The notes below the pieces were generated by a model that ran no database searches, was not told the origin of the DNA, and saw only the letters and a list, made by a program, of their open reading frames with translations. Below, one piece after another: positions 14,088 through 25,152 of a stretch of DNA of 48,201 nucleotides; positions within the stretch are counted from its first letter, which is position 1, and each line of letters starts with the position of its first letter. The stretch covers positions 1-48,201 of the forward strand of contig JAYMTF010000162.1 of the NCBI GenBank assembly GCA_036897485.1, in the 5' to 3' direction. Origin of the DNA: Pelargonium nanum. Taxonomy: Eukaryota; Streptophyta; Magnoliopsida; Geraniales; Geraniaceae. A program made the translations under genes and the position numbers.

Positions 14088-15133
14088 GTCTACATCTTAG
14101 AATCCAAAGTGTAGAAAGGAAAGCAACTTATCTAGTTTTGAATCCCATTCTGTTGTTGTTTTCTTCAAGGGGCTAAGGGAGAGGAGAGGGGACCTCTACA
14201 ATCCAAAATCAAGCAACAAAACAGCTTCTCTTGTTCTTTCTTTGCTCACCAATCACCTGAGCACAAAGGGGCGGAACTGGAGGGTCCCTTGCAAACAATA
14301 CATTATTCAATCAAAAACTACTCATCACTAATTGATTGCCCTCAGGAGGGCCCTCAAATTTCCAGATTCAATTTGAACCCGCAAAACAATGGAGTTTCCT
14401 TTCCTTTTGCTGTTAGATGCTCCATTTAGCTACAAGCCAGGCTACAACCAAGTTCCACTAGGGTCATCAGTAGGCTCCATTTGGAACACAATGATAACTT
14501 ATAACAATGACAATTCAACATTTCAAGTAACTATTAACATATACTCCTATATACTTTTTAACAGTTGATTTTTAGAGCAACCTCAAACAAAAATATGAGA
14601 ATATATAAGAGTAACCCAACTAATACTTTGAGGTAATTATGAGTAGGACTATATTGTGTTTTTTGTGTAGCTAATGGTAAATATTCTATCCAAAACTACT
14701 ATGTCAACCCTATAATAAAAGTATCTCTCATATTGGCTAGGAGGTAAGGTAGCTTTAGAGGACATGATGATCAAATAATTTCAGAGTGAATGGAAAACTG
14801 AAAAGCCACATGACATGTTCTAACAAAAGTTGTAAAGAGTACTAGCTTTAGGAGGCTGATGTTACATGCCTCCACTAACTCATCAGTTTTAAAGACATAT
14901 CTACAAAATAAGGCTGCAATATTCTAGTGCCTTCTGAATAAAACCATTAAGGAAAAAAGAAAAAAAATTAAACCCCGCGAGCCATGAGTTATGCTGTCCA
15001 GTCACATAGTTCATATGTAGCATTTAAACAATGAATCAAAACAATACGCATCAAATGAAACATCATTAAGATGTGATGAATTAAGATGTGATGAATGATG
15101 ATGCTATCCAATGTTTGAAATATAAAAAAGAAG

Positions 15134-15201
15134 TTTTTTTTTTTTTTTTTACACAACTCATGAGTTGTGTCAAGCTGCATAAACTCATATAGCATTTAAA
15201 A
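15134..15201. repeat. Poly-T run followed by a perfect 20-bp palindrome
   Basis: A 17-nt T run (15134-15150) abuts ACACAACTCATGAGTTGTGT (15151-15170), which is its own reverse complement. A word CATATAGCATTTAAA after it (about 15187) resembles CATATGTAGCATTTAAA at about 15012, so the 170 bp between them may be an insertion flanked by an imperfect direct repeat. A 15-bp word (ATTAAGATGTGATGA) is duplicated in tandem near 15065-15095. Confidence 0.5.
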
Positions 15202-15929
15202 AATAAGGGTTTAATTATCAGACAAAAGTATAATTAAGAAAACATACACAGATACAATCCAATGTTTTCAAGACAAGCCATGCAATGGCACAAGGAACCT
15301 CCAAACAAAAATGAAGAGTACCAAGAGTGATTATCCAAAACCTTATGAATGTTAAAGTGATTAAGCCAATGAAAACTATTTTTTTAGAGAAAAATGAAGA
15401 TGGGGGACAAAGAATGTCTTTAGCTTCTGTGCTCTGTATGCTACACAAGAATCTTGTAAAGATTAACATTAAAACATAAAATGTCCAAAAGATAATTACA
15501 TACACTAAATGTTAAAAGTATGACGTATTGATTCTGATGGGTCAGGCAAAGGTTGTTTTGATGCCAAACCATTTCATCACATAATTTTGTCATAAAAATA
15601 TACAAATAGAAGCCCTATTGACAAAGTGGTAAGTAAAATAGACTTACAAATACCAAGATATGATATCTTACAATAAATCGTCCCAGACTTGACTTCATTG
15701 TCATCATCATCATCCCAACCATCATCAAGCAATATTTATCTGGAGGACAATGCATCTGCCTCTAGTTCCTATAAACAAAATAGAAAAATAAGATACAATA
15801 AATTTAAACACACATGATAAAGTCCTATAGTTTATAAGTTGAGATGATTTAGATAATCTAAAAGCAAGAGAGTATAGCATCATTCATTTCCAAACTATTT
15901 CAAAGTTTATTTTGGAGGGTTATGCAAGT

Positions 15930-16415
15930 TCAGTTTTCAGTCATTGGTTAGATGTTGGTAATATGCCCATACTCTAGCTAAATGGGGTGCTCTGCTTTGT
16001 TTTCTGGTTTCTCCACTCTCGCCTTGTCTTGTTAGGCAAGCTATGGTTTTGGCACTTGCTTGTTTCAGAGAGGGCTAATTATTGATCCTATAATGACAAA
16101 GGCCATGGCAGTTCACATTGGTGTTTTTTCTACAAGAGGCATGGACTTTGCAAATTAAAATTATAGTTGAATCAGATCACAATTGGTGGATGTTCTATAG
16201 TGGGAAGCCATCAGTTCAGTCACAGTGGCTTTAATTCTTTTAGATTCCCTCATGTGAAGAGGCAAAGTAATATGGCAGCACATGCCAGAGCATCTTTAGC
16301 CAGAACCTTGTCTTCCATGCAACTGTGGGTTGAGGAAGTTCCCTCATGCATTGTGAACTTTGTATCCCATAAATTATTGTGCTTCTCATTTGTTCCTCAT
16401 CAGAAAATTTGCCAT
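15930..16415 (+). pseudogene. Broken RNase H-like fragment from a plant retroelement
   Basis: On the plus strand, in changing frames, one can read QAMVLALACFREG (about 16038), then GLIIDPIMTKAMAV (about 16073), then QEAWTLQIKIIVESD (about 16130), then FPHVKRQSNMAAHARASLAR (about 16245) and LWVEEVPSC (about 16323). This is the order of the RVT_3-type RNase H domain found at the end of plant LINE-type polyproteins and their derivatives: strand with ESD, then the Arg-x-x-Asn-x-x-Ala-His signature, then the trailing W-x-E-E-V-P. At least two frameshifts and a stop separate the pieces, so it is a dead remnant. It lies just downstream of ASCH gene A. Confidence 0.7.
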
Positions 16416-16624
16416 TAAATATAAATTTTGTTCACTTATGAGTAATCACAACAAACCAGCTTATTATTTAAACACATTCTAACAGTCAAAAAAATCATTA
16501 ATCTAGTTCTCTTTTGCGTGTCTTTGCACACGTTCAAACTGCAGACATGTAATTCCTTCAGTTGAGATATAAGAGTGCATACCATGTAAATCAAAGAAGA
16601 GAGCAAAACCTTCCTCAAACGAGC

Positions 16625-19600
16625 CTAATGCTTCCATTCTTTGTTATGACCATCCTCCATGTATGGCTCAAGAAATCCAATGAACTGAAACGAAAAATCA
16701 AAATGGTCAAATTCAAAAGCATATATGCAGTAAACATGTTCTATGCTAAGGACCATTAATTCCAATTCAATTGCATTCCTGAAGAAGTCTACCTTAAGTG
16801 AAGCTACCCAATATTCAAAATTGTATGCTAATTAGAAAAGGAAAACTTTTTTTTGGAGTACAAGGCCAACACCTTCAGCAATCCACACGCCCTCAATCTC
16901 TAATGCTCCCCCCATCCCAAAAGTGTCATGTTTGACTTTTCACAAAAACTAAAGGATAACATTATTAGTGTTTGATTTTTGCCGCATGTACATATGTTTT
17001 ATCAAACTCAAGTGCTTGTATGTATAAGGGATAATTATGGTAATCCAAGCATAATTCACTTTCCCAAAGGGAAACTGACACTTGTTTTGGGAAAACCAAA
17101 TTTAGTACAGTGAATATATATTTTAGGACGACAGGTGTTATTAATGGATATGTAATGAAGTAACTTGATTATCCGACATAAATATGATTCTTTATGCTCA
17201 GTATTTGATATGAGCAAAGAAATTACCAAATAAATGAGATCAAATATCACGAGTAAAATTGTACACAACCCAGAATTTATATTCCATGGTAGCGGTCAAG
17301 TCATATGCGTAACTGCGTAAGGGATATCACTTGCAGGACACTTTTTTTTATTGAGGTTTGCTATGCGTACCCTATGTCTATATTTTAGGGTTTGCCATAC
17401 CCAGACACATTATGTCCTGATCCAGTAAGGTACTTGCATTCACGTGATTGTGTCCACAAATCATGGCTTAGAGCTAGAGCATATTACTCAAATGTAAATA
17501 GGTAGTTCAAATGTCAAACAAATATGTTTGTATAAAATTGCTATCTTCCCTTTTCTTTTATCCTCAGAAAGTGAGGAAAGTAGGAAGACTAAACAAGAAT
17601 GCTGGAATGGAAACTCAAGACAAACTGATTCTGACATATTTTAGCAAGTGATGAATGATGATAAAAGGCAGCCGAGTGCATGAGACTCCCATCACTGTCG
17701 GATCTGAGGAGGGTCATTTATGTATGTGATGTTCTGCTTTTGCAGAGAAACTGTTTTCCTAACTCGAACTCAAGACCTTAAGGTCAAAGGCAGCAAACTT
17801 ATTGTTGCGTCAAAATTCACCCTCAGCAAGTGAAATAGAGCCTTCTTATTTGATGCCTTTATATTCAGATCATTAAAATGAGAAAATGAGCAAGTAAAGA
17901 TCATATTCACATTTTAATGAACTGACTATAGGAAGGAAGAGTGAGAACTCTAAAAGACTGCTTAAGTTGGCCCACTCGACTGAAAGAAAAGGGACAAAAG
18001 TAGTGAAGGATCGAGCTGCAAGCCGCATTGTTGATCTCGTCCTACTTCTTTCGCTTTATGCTAGGACTTTTCAGCTTCCTTCGTCATCCTCTCTCACATT
18101 GCAAAATAGGCTAAGTACCGTGACAATCAGATAAAAGGAAAAGAAATTTTAGGTAGATTAAAATCACAGTTGCTGAATGGGAGATGACCCCACTGGGTAG
18201 AACATTACAATTTTGATTGGTATGCTAACAAGGGATAGAGAAGTTAAATTGACTATTTTGACTGGTATGCTTAAGAACAACTTATAACGTGGATTTTGAA
18301 TTCCTAAAACCTACTGCCCTACGAGTAAGGGGAAAAATGGATGAGTACGATGAAGGAAATCCTTTCATGAGTTGGATTAGTGCATGAGAATACAGAAGGT
18401 TGTGTATCAATAGCTATAACGTAAGTGCAGGATAGGAATGTAGTTTAATCAATTAGTATCGTTGAGTTACTTGCTTGGATGGGAACATGGATTTTGGAAT
18501 GCTCCTTCCAACAAGTTCTAACCTCTTTACTCCTTTCCTTCGTCCTAATTTTTTTTCTTCTGATTTTGCACTAAGCATATATGGTAGAGAAAAGGTTTCA
18601 GTCAGCATGAAGAAGAGGCTGTGGAGCATAATATTGAGCTCTATTTTCAAAGAACCAATTGGAAGGGTAAGTAAAATGACAGTAAAAAGTGTTACTACAG
18701 AAACAGTAACAGTAACAGCGCAGCTGCTATCTCATTAAGGTTTGGACACAACTACCCCACAGAACTTATAACTCATAAGCCTACAATGAATAGCAGGTTA
18801 TACTGCTCAGCCAAACATTTTTCCAGTGAGTGAGCCCTACGAATAAAAATTATTTTACTTTGATTTAATGACATTCCTAGTGCCATATAAAAAAATCATT
18901 AGCGATCAAAATCATAATAGGACCCTCTGCCCATCTCAACATGGGGATCATCTGTGCTGGACAAGTTCTTCATGTAGGCAATGCATCAAAACTCAAAAGT
19001 ACGAAATGTGTTAACCTATGTTTGCTGAGGAGAGTGAACTGGATACTGACAGGGAACATCTCTTAACAAGATAGTGATGGGTTGAGGAGCCAATATACAA
19101 ATCAACACAATTTTTATGCTAAGCCACACTATTTATGCCCTACACTCTTCCTGGACCCTGTAACATACCATCCACCTTCCTAACGAAAGAAACAAACATA
19201 CATAAAAATAAAAATGAAAAAGTGAAAAAAAAAAAAGACTGACCTTACTACCATCTTTAGACCACCTTGCACCATAACCATCAATACCTCGTATCTCGAA
19301 GACAACACCATGAGATGGAACAATATGCACATTCAACCAGCAACACGAAGCAATTAAACCATTGACAACATCCGTTGCATGCCTATTTTTATTTGAATCT
19401 GGAGATAAATAAAGAGATAAAAAGAAAAATTATAGTTGAAGCATAAAATAGTGTAGAACAATTGTAAATCATGCTTTTCTTTCCTTTTCCAATGACGAAA
19501 AATCCTTTAGATGCAAGGTGGAATATCCAATCAACAAAATTGTCAGCAAATTTATCAAAATATAGACAGATTTATGGATTGAAATTAAGTTGAATTCAAA

Positions 19601-22600
19601 GAGGCACTCACCACCTCCGTCACAATTACCCCAATTTCTATCGCTACACCTATTGGCATGTTTTGCCAAGGCCCTGGCTCCATGACTCAACGTACTACCT
19701 TTAACCTCTAGCCAAGTAAGAAAAAAAATTATATAGCAAAAAAGATATAAACCTTCAAGAACTTTTAGTGAGTGGGGAGTAGAAAGTGACAAGGCCTAAC
19801 ATTTTTTATTCTTTATTCTGTACATGATGAAAATAATGCTGCTTCTTAATAACTCATTATCTTACATTTGGCTTATATGGCAACTCAAATGATGAAAGAA
19901 GAGCTGATCTTGGCGGAGGAAGTGCTTCGAGAATAGATCCAACTGTATGAGCAAGACCGAGAAGGCTTTGAACACCACCATAGCTCAGTCCCTGGATCAA
20001 ATTACATTAATCTAACCTTTTGCCTTCTTAGCATGACATTGCAAAATTCAATATCTGGCAGATATATCCTATTAATAATCTATTCAACTACTATATACTA
20101 AAATGTAAGAGCCCTCAGATAACATGTACAAATTGTGCAAAGCATGTAAATGTATTCCATAGCCAAGTAATAGCAAAGGAATAATATCACATTGCCACTG
20201 GTAACAAGAGCTCTTGGGTTCAAACTCCCAGATAAGGGCTGGGAAAAGAGAAAAAGAAGAAAGAAAGAAGAATGGCTAAACATATGAGGACTACCAGCAA
20301 GCTACATATGAGCCAAAACAGGAGAACAAGGAAAAGTATAAGCCTCTGAAACAACCTTAAGAAGCCACCAATTCCTCATAAATCAGAAACAAATATATAT
20401 ATATATATATAATCAAAATGGTACGAGCCATTGGCTGTAACAAAAGGAAAAAGGAATAAAATAAGAAGCTTTATTTCCCACCAAGGAGGTGTCATTTTTT
20501 TTTTTATCAGCAATACCAAGGAGGTGTCAGTTGATTCAATCGCAAGCCATCTTTGATATTTCCTTGAACAAAAGACCTGACATTGAATCTAAGTTCATCA
20601 AGGATTAAGAGCTTATGGGTAGGGGGGGAAGACAAACTGGCAGATACCCCTCACACAACTTAATTTGCTGACAATATGTTTGGACATGAATAAGTCAAGC
20701 AATCATTAAGGAAGATGTGTTACCTGAAGATATGAACAAAAAAAGAAGATATAACAATCTAGCAACTAGCAAGTAAGCACACTTACAGCAAGTATGCTGG
20801 CTAAGATTATGTGGGGCTGAGCAGTCACTTTTGAAACACAGATTGCAACAACACCATTGGCCCTCTCGTTCTCTTCCGTATAAAATCCCCTGTAAATTTG
20901 TAAACCTGCAAAAAGAATCCAAAGTTGTCATCTAATTCAGAAGTTACTTTGCAACAAAAATGAAGTGGCAAAAATTATGTTTACAACAGTTCTTTTATTT
21001 GAAAAAAAAAAATCTAAGATCAATGACAACACTATCAACAGAAACAACATGGTTTTACAAGTTTCAATAACATCAGAGAAGTATACATATGAGCAACATG
21101 ACCTAAGACTATCTTATAGAAGTCATTTTAGCTCAGTTCAACAAACTCTGAAATGAAAACTTTCAAAATTTTCCAATCATATATTCCCAAACAATTCTGA
21201 AATCATTCTTGTTAAGCTTCATATTCCTGTTCATACCACTGTTACCAGCAACCAAACAGCCTTATGAAATAGCCCCTTGGCTTCATTTTCTTATCTAGTC
21301 TCAATTCTGAACCTCAGCTCCCTTCTAAACCATTGAAAATCCTCAAGACCCTTCAGTTTCCTAGGATGAGTACTACCACCAAATGATCCGTATTTGTTGG
21401 CAAAAGCCTAAAAGTACCATACCATGCTGTTTTATGCTATGTTAATGAAGCATGCTACAATTTCTGCCCCCTTTACATTTAACTCCACCTATGAGGTGAA
21501 TATGCATAAAAAATACTTAATGCTATGGCTTCTTTTAACAAGTTAGACTTATGAGTTGTGAGCTATATAGTACCTAAAAACAACATGCCAGGATTTAAAC
21601 TCATATCAGCCAATCTTCAGAGGAAACCTAGACCTTACAAGTAATAGTGGAAAACAATGAGCTTTGAATAATGAATACTGTTACCCAGCGTGCAAAGACA
21701 TAGCATTGATCACTGCATCATATACTATTTCCATAATCAGACTAGGCTTTCCCAAAGAAGTGATTGACTACATGAACCTGACATTCATTAGATCTAACAC
21801 TGATGGATTTTGGCAATGACAATCAACCTTATGAATGAACATATAAGGCGTTCTTACTGAACCATATGGCGACTATGTACTCAATTTTTTATACATGAGC
21901 TGACCTCTCATATTATTAGAAGATTCTTTTCCAATTAAACCATACATATAACTTATATGGTGCAATTTCTTTCACTGCAGCTACAAACTTTTCTTTCAAC
22001 ATTAACTGCACTGACAACAAAATAATGAATATTCCTACCCAAAAAAAATGTCACTTAAGTTGGTATCCTACACAAAAAAATAATGAATATTCCTACCTTC
22101 TTCAACAGTATCAACTTCAGGAAAGACTTTCTCAAGATTCTCTACTTCCAACATCTCAGAAAATGAATCATATTTGTTGATATCCTGAAAATTAATTAAG
22201 TTAGAAGGCCATATTGATGTATGATTTCCTTGATGAATTACAGACCATGTTATCACCTGAACTTCCACCATAACACATTTGTTAAGAAGAATCAAAGCAT
22301 CCGGTTTAATTCTGAAACCATTAAGTTAAAGATATACGTCAGAAGAAGAAATAGAACTAATTCTACACCTTAGTATATATAATAGTTAGAAATTGACAAA
22401 TTATTATATCAATGAAACAGAGGGAGCAAGGGAAAGACCAAAAACAGCATAGAAGCATATTATTTTTTTGCAGGCATAACTGGAGTGTAAAACAAGGCAG
22501 TTGTGACACAAGAACAAAGACAAGCACAGTGAGTTAAGCCCATATCAGAACCAACTGACATGCAGGATAACAACCATGAAGCCAAAACGTCAAGCCGTCA

Positions 22601-24107
22601 AGCCCAAAGAGAGAAAATAAATCTTGTACGCATATAAACTGAAATGGCTCACCAGGACTGGCAAAGAAAAATGAAATGATAAAAATGCATTCCAAAAAAA
22701 AAAAATGGTTGGTCTCAAGAACAACAATATGCTACTGAATTTTTTTTTTTCTGTTTTCTGTTTAATCTTTAGATACCAACACATAAATGGCTATTACTTA
22801 TAGGCGGATGAAGAGATTCCCAGCTACTGACTCTGATAAGAATAATAGCCGTACCACAAAAAGGTCAACCTCACCCCATTCGTAAATGAGAAATTCATTT
22901 CAAGAATTCGAGATAAGGCCCTCTTGATTGACAAAAGGGTCAAATCTTTATTTCTCAGATGTTCATTTGGAAAAGACCGTTGATAGGCTTAATTGGGAAT
23001 TTGGGATTTAATCCGATCTCCTCTTTGAAATAGTACTCCTGAGCAATTTGGTGACCATTATTTTTATTTAACAAATTATATTTCTTATTTTTTGAGGCAA
23101 TTATAAGTTTAAACAAATAATGAACCAACATATAAGATACCACCACCCTCCCATGCATTTCTAGCGCGGAGCCCTTTTTTATGACATACGGTACAATTAG
23201 CGAATTGCGATTCAGCTAAGTCATCAATATAATACAATGATTGATTGATCTTATCTTATTAATTCACATAATTTTGTTCATGATTTGGGACATATAGCAT
23301 TACTCATACCATATAAGCCTTACCTATTATACTCATCAATTGCACACCTCCCTTCAACCGTTTTACGGCCATCTACAAACAACGCCCAGATACAGGTAAA
23401 CAATTATTACCAACAAACTCAACAGCAAAAGGAACCAACTGTTTCTTTCATAACCCATTAAACATTCATACCTTTTAGCTGCGAAAAGAAGGGCTCCTCA
23501 ACTTGAAGCTCACATGCAGTAGTATTCAGAATCTGAAGAAATGAAAAAATACACATGGTCTCATCATTACCATAACATGTATATGAATACATAAAAGAGA
23601 CAAAGAATCGTTACTCACATCAACTAAGTAAGATCCTTTATCCAGAATCAACTGCTTCCACTCAGTCTCTTTCTGCATCAAATTCAAGGAGCTGTCTTCA
23701 TTGACGAAGACCGTATCGTGATATGCCCTAAAGAAGATTCCAGAAATTATAGATTGGTACAGAGCCGAAGCTAGGCGCTTGTACAAAGGGTATGGGGGGA
23801 CTCCATAGAAAGAATCTGCAAGCACTTGAAATGAACTTTTGCTTTCAGTTGATTTTCCAGCATTTTTCTCGGGAACCAAACGGAAATTGGAGAGTGAGAG
23901 ATTACCGGAAGAGGAGGACGGTGCAGTGGGGTCCTGTGGGTCGTGTAGAAGGAGGTTTGAGCAGAAGATGGTGGATAAACCAAGATCAAATTCAAGGGTT
24001 TGGTTGACTGAAGATTGGAGAGTGAACTTCAGTAGCTCTTCTATGCAGTCTCTGAGATCAAGCGGACACATCAATGGAGGAGAACAAGGTCGCACTCGTT
24101 GCTCCAT
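16625..24107 (-). CDS. ASCH-domain protein, full-length tandem copy A
   Basis: Eleven exons on the minus strand: 23906-24107, 23619-23815, 23472-23532, 23324-23372, 22257-22311, 22097-22184, 20787-20905, 19866-19991, 19612-19705, 19244-19398 and 16625-16684. All phases close and give 401 residues, or 431 if 23816-23905 is kept. Layout: a helical N-terminal region (EELLKFTLQSSVNQTLEFDL, PLYKRLASALYQSI); the ASCH core, about residues 134-255, with EEPFFSQLKDGRKTVEGR carrying the G-x-K-x-x-E-x-R family signature; then a C-terminal module of unknown function (KGSTLSHGARALAKHANR, GYGARWSKDGSK, FIGFLEPYMEDGH). ASCH domains share the PUA/YTH-like fold, bind RNA, and in bacterial YqfB hydrolyse N4-acetylcytidine; activity here is unknown. 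The start is set by alignment with copy B; an in-frame ATG at 24146 would add 13 residues. The last intron is 2.56 kb and holds a SINE and a MITE. Confidence 0.85.
16905..17100. mobile_element. MITE-like inverted-repeat element in ASCH A intron
   Basis: CCCAAAAGTGTCATGTTT near 16916-16934 and GAAACTGACACTTGTTTTGG near 17070-17090 form imperfect terminal inverted repeats (CCCAAAA...GTGTCA on each strand) about 190 bp apart. The ends resemble Stowaway elements; no clear TA duplication was found. It lies in the last intron of ASCH copy A. Confidence 0.45.
17672..17815 (-). mobile_element. tRNA-derived SINE (Au-like) in ASCH A intron
   Basis: On the minus strand: CTGCCTTTGACC, then a B box GGTCTTGAGTTCGAGTTAGG, then AAACAGTTTCTCTGCAAAA, then a GACCCTCC-like word, then GGGAGTCTCATGCACTCGG. 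This order matches the widespread angiosperm SINE body with its AAACAGCCTCTTTGCAAA and GGGAGCCTCGTGCAC words, with a number of mismatches, so it is an old copy. Confidence 0.65.
20158..20265 (+). mobile_element. tRNA-derived SINE fragment in ASCH A intron
   Basis: TAGCCAAGTAATAGC resembles an A box, and CTCTTGGGTTCAAACTCCCA carries a B box; both sit at tRNA-like spacing and are followed by a purine-rich end. It is inside the intron between exons 7 and 8 of copy A, antisense to the gene. It is not a tRNA gene: no cloverleaf closes. Confidence 0.5.
20393..20411. repeat. AT microsatellite
   Basis: Nine AT units in the intron between exons 7 and 8 of ASCH copy A. Confidence 0.85.
23816..23905 (-). 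other. Candidate exitron (stop-free 90-nt intron) in ASCH A
   Basis: The segment begins CCG|GTAATC and ends GTGCTTGCAG|ATTC on the minus strand. It is exactly 90 nt, contains no in-frame stop and keeps the frame either way. Copy B has a conventional 603-nt intron (27875-28477) at the same place and in the same phase (after the first base of a codon). If retained, it adds 30 residues rich in Ser, Lys and Asn (NLSLSNFRLVPEKNAGKSTE and on). The choice between constitutive intron, exon and exitron needs transcripts. Confidence 0.6.
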
Positions 24108-24159
24108 TTCTCTACCAGTTGGGCAATTAGTTTTGTTCACAACCACACTAGCAAAATGG

Positions 24160-24422
24160 AACCGAAGGTCGGGTACTAGAAACTCAACCCGTTTTTGGTG
24201 GATTCCCGAACGTAGGATACTTGAAACTCAACCCGTTTTTGGTGGGATTGGAACTGAATTTAACAATACGGAAAAATAAAAACGGGTCGGGCTGAGTATA
24301 CCCGCAAGACAAAATACATTGCATTTTATGCCCAAACTCGAAACCCGACCAACTCTACAACCCTATAGAGTCGGGTTAGGGTTCATCAACCCGAAATCGA
24401 CCCAAAATTTTGCCACCACTAC
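24160..24422. mobile_element. CGGGT-rich non-autonomous element next to ASCH A start
   Basis: Dense in CGGGT/ACCCG words in both orientations. A 28-bp direct repeat starting GAAACTCAACCCGTTTTTGG occurs at about 24179 and 24222. Read on the minus strand the right end starts GGTGGCAAAATTTTGGG, which resembles the GGGGTGGCAA ends of plant hAT-derived non-autonomous elements. A sister copy lies at 42719-42880. It begins only about 50 bp upstream of the ASCH A start codon, so it may contribute leader or promoter sequence. Confidence 0.5.
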
Positions 24423-24654
24423 TATAAGTGAAACCGGCTAATGGGCTAACTAATTATACCTAATGTGTTAGGATTCGTCATGAATATATTCTATTTAGGA
24501 ATAACGTAAATTGTCACGACAATTTCTCAAACATTTAGCATTTTTAGTTTCTATAAAATTGAAGACATTTAGCATTTTTTTTCCATAAAATTGCATATTT
24601 TGTCACAACTTTTTAGATTGTTTAATTGAATTTCAATTTTTTGTGATTTATGTT

Positions 24655-24795
24655 TTTATTTTTGAGCTACACAATAGGGGTAGCTTCCCCCTTTAAACCT
24701 AAATAACCCATCTCAAACTGTCAACAGGGAGACTCGAACCCTTGACCTCAAAGAAAAACCGAAATGCTTAAACCATTTGGTCCAACCAGCCTTAA
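24655..24795 (-). mobile_element. tRNA-derived SINE between ASCH copies
   Basis: Best-preserved copy of its family. On the minus strand: GGTTGGACCAAATGGTTTAA (A-box region), then AAGGGTTCGAGTCTCCCTG (B box), then the tail GAAGCTACCCCTATTGTGTAGCTC and an A-rich end. About 140 bp long. Sister copies are near 1800 and 11205. Confidence 0.65.
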
Positions 24796-25152
24796 TTTTG
24801 TGATTTATGTTCATAATATTAAAAAAAAAACTAGTTATGCTCAATTTCAGCAATGCCATGTAATTATTTATGTTATGGAACTACTACAAAACTAAAATTT
24901 GATAACAATTTGCATAATAAAAAATTGATAACTCTGAATTAGGATATGAAATTTGTTGCAATTTTAATACCAGTTAGTGGTGGGGATTTTGTAATTAAAA
25001 GAGTACAAAGAGCCATTTCCAGCATTGATAAAATGACAATTTGAAGAGGTCTATTAACAACTCCCAGTCATAGATTGTTATGAAAGTTTAAGAAGAAATA
25101 CTAATAAACTTTGCACTAAACTTAAGATCTTGTAGTTGATAGAGAGAGCTCC

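Larger units (their letters stand above)
9630..16624. other. 7-kb gene-poor region upstream of the SHR-like gene
   Basis: No intact gene. Contents listed separately are the 75-bp repeat family, a SINE, nested MITEs, TA and CA microsatellites, a 20-bp palindrome and an RNase H relic. The part next to 9630 must include the SHR-like promoter; an AT-rich TATATATT stretch at about 9660-9668 is too close to the ATG to call a TATA box with confidence. 13.7-15.0 kb is unique AT-rich sequence in which I see nothing else. Confidence 0.55.

Noticed and set aside
13700..14360. miRNA precursor
   Set aside because: I compared from memory with common conserved plant miRNA sequences (156, 159/319, 160, 164-169, 171, 172, 390, 393-399) and saw no match. 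A folding scan could not be run.
18453..18738. Overlapping open frames on both strands near 18.5 kb
   Set aside because: They lie inside the last intron of ASCH A, have no family similarity, and exon 10 joins in phase to 16625-16684 instead.
18903..18995. Possible ASCH A terminal exon reading AYMKNLSSTDDPHVEMGRG
   Set aside because: Attractive peptide ending in a stop, but no AG acceptor gives the required phase 0, whereas the exon at 16625-16684 (FIGFLEPYMEDGH) has a perfect acceptor and phase.
17760..20230. tRNA genes suggested by GGTTCGA-like B boxes
   Set aside because: No cloverleaf or acceptor stem closes; tails and context fit SINEs.
23792..24279. Plus-strand open frames of 71 and 146 codons
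   Set aside because: Antisense shadow of ASCH A exons 1-2 and the CGGGT element.
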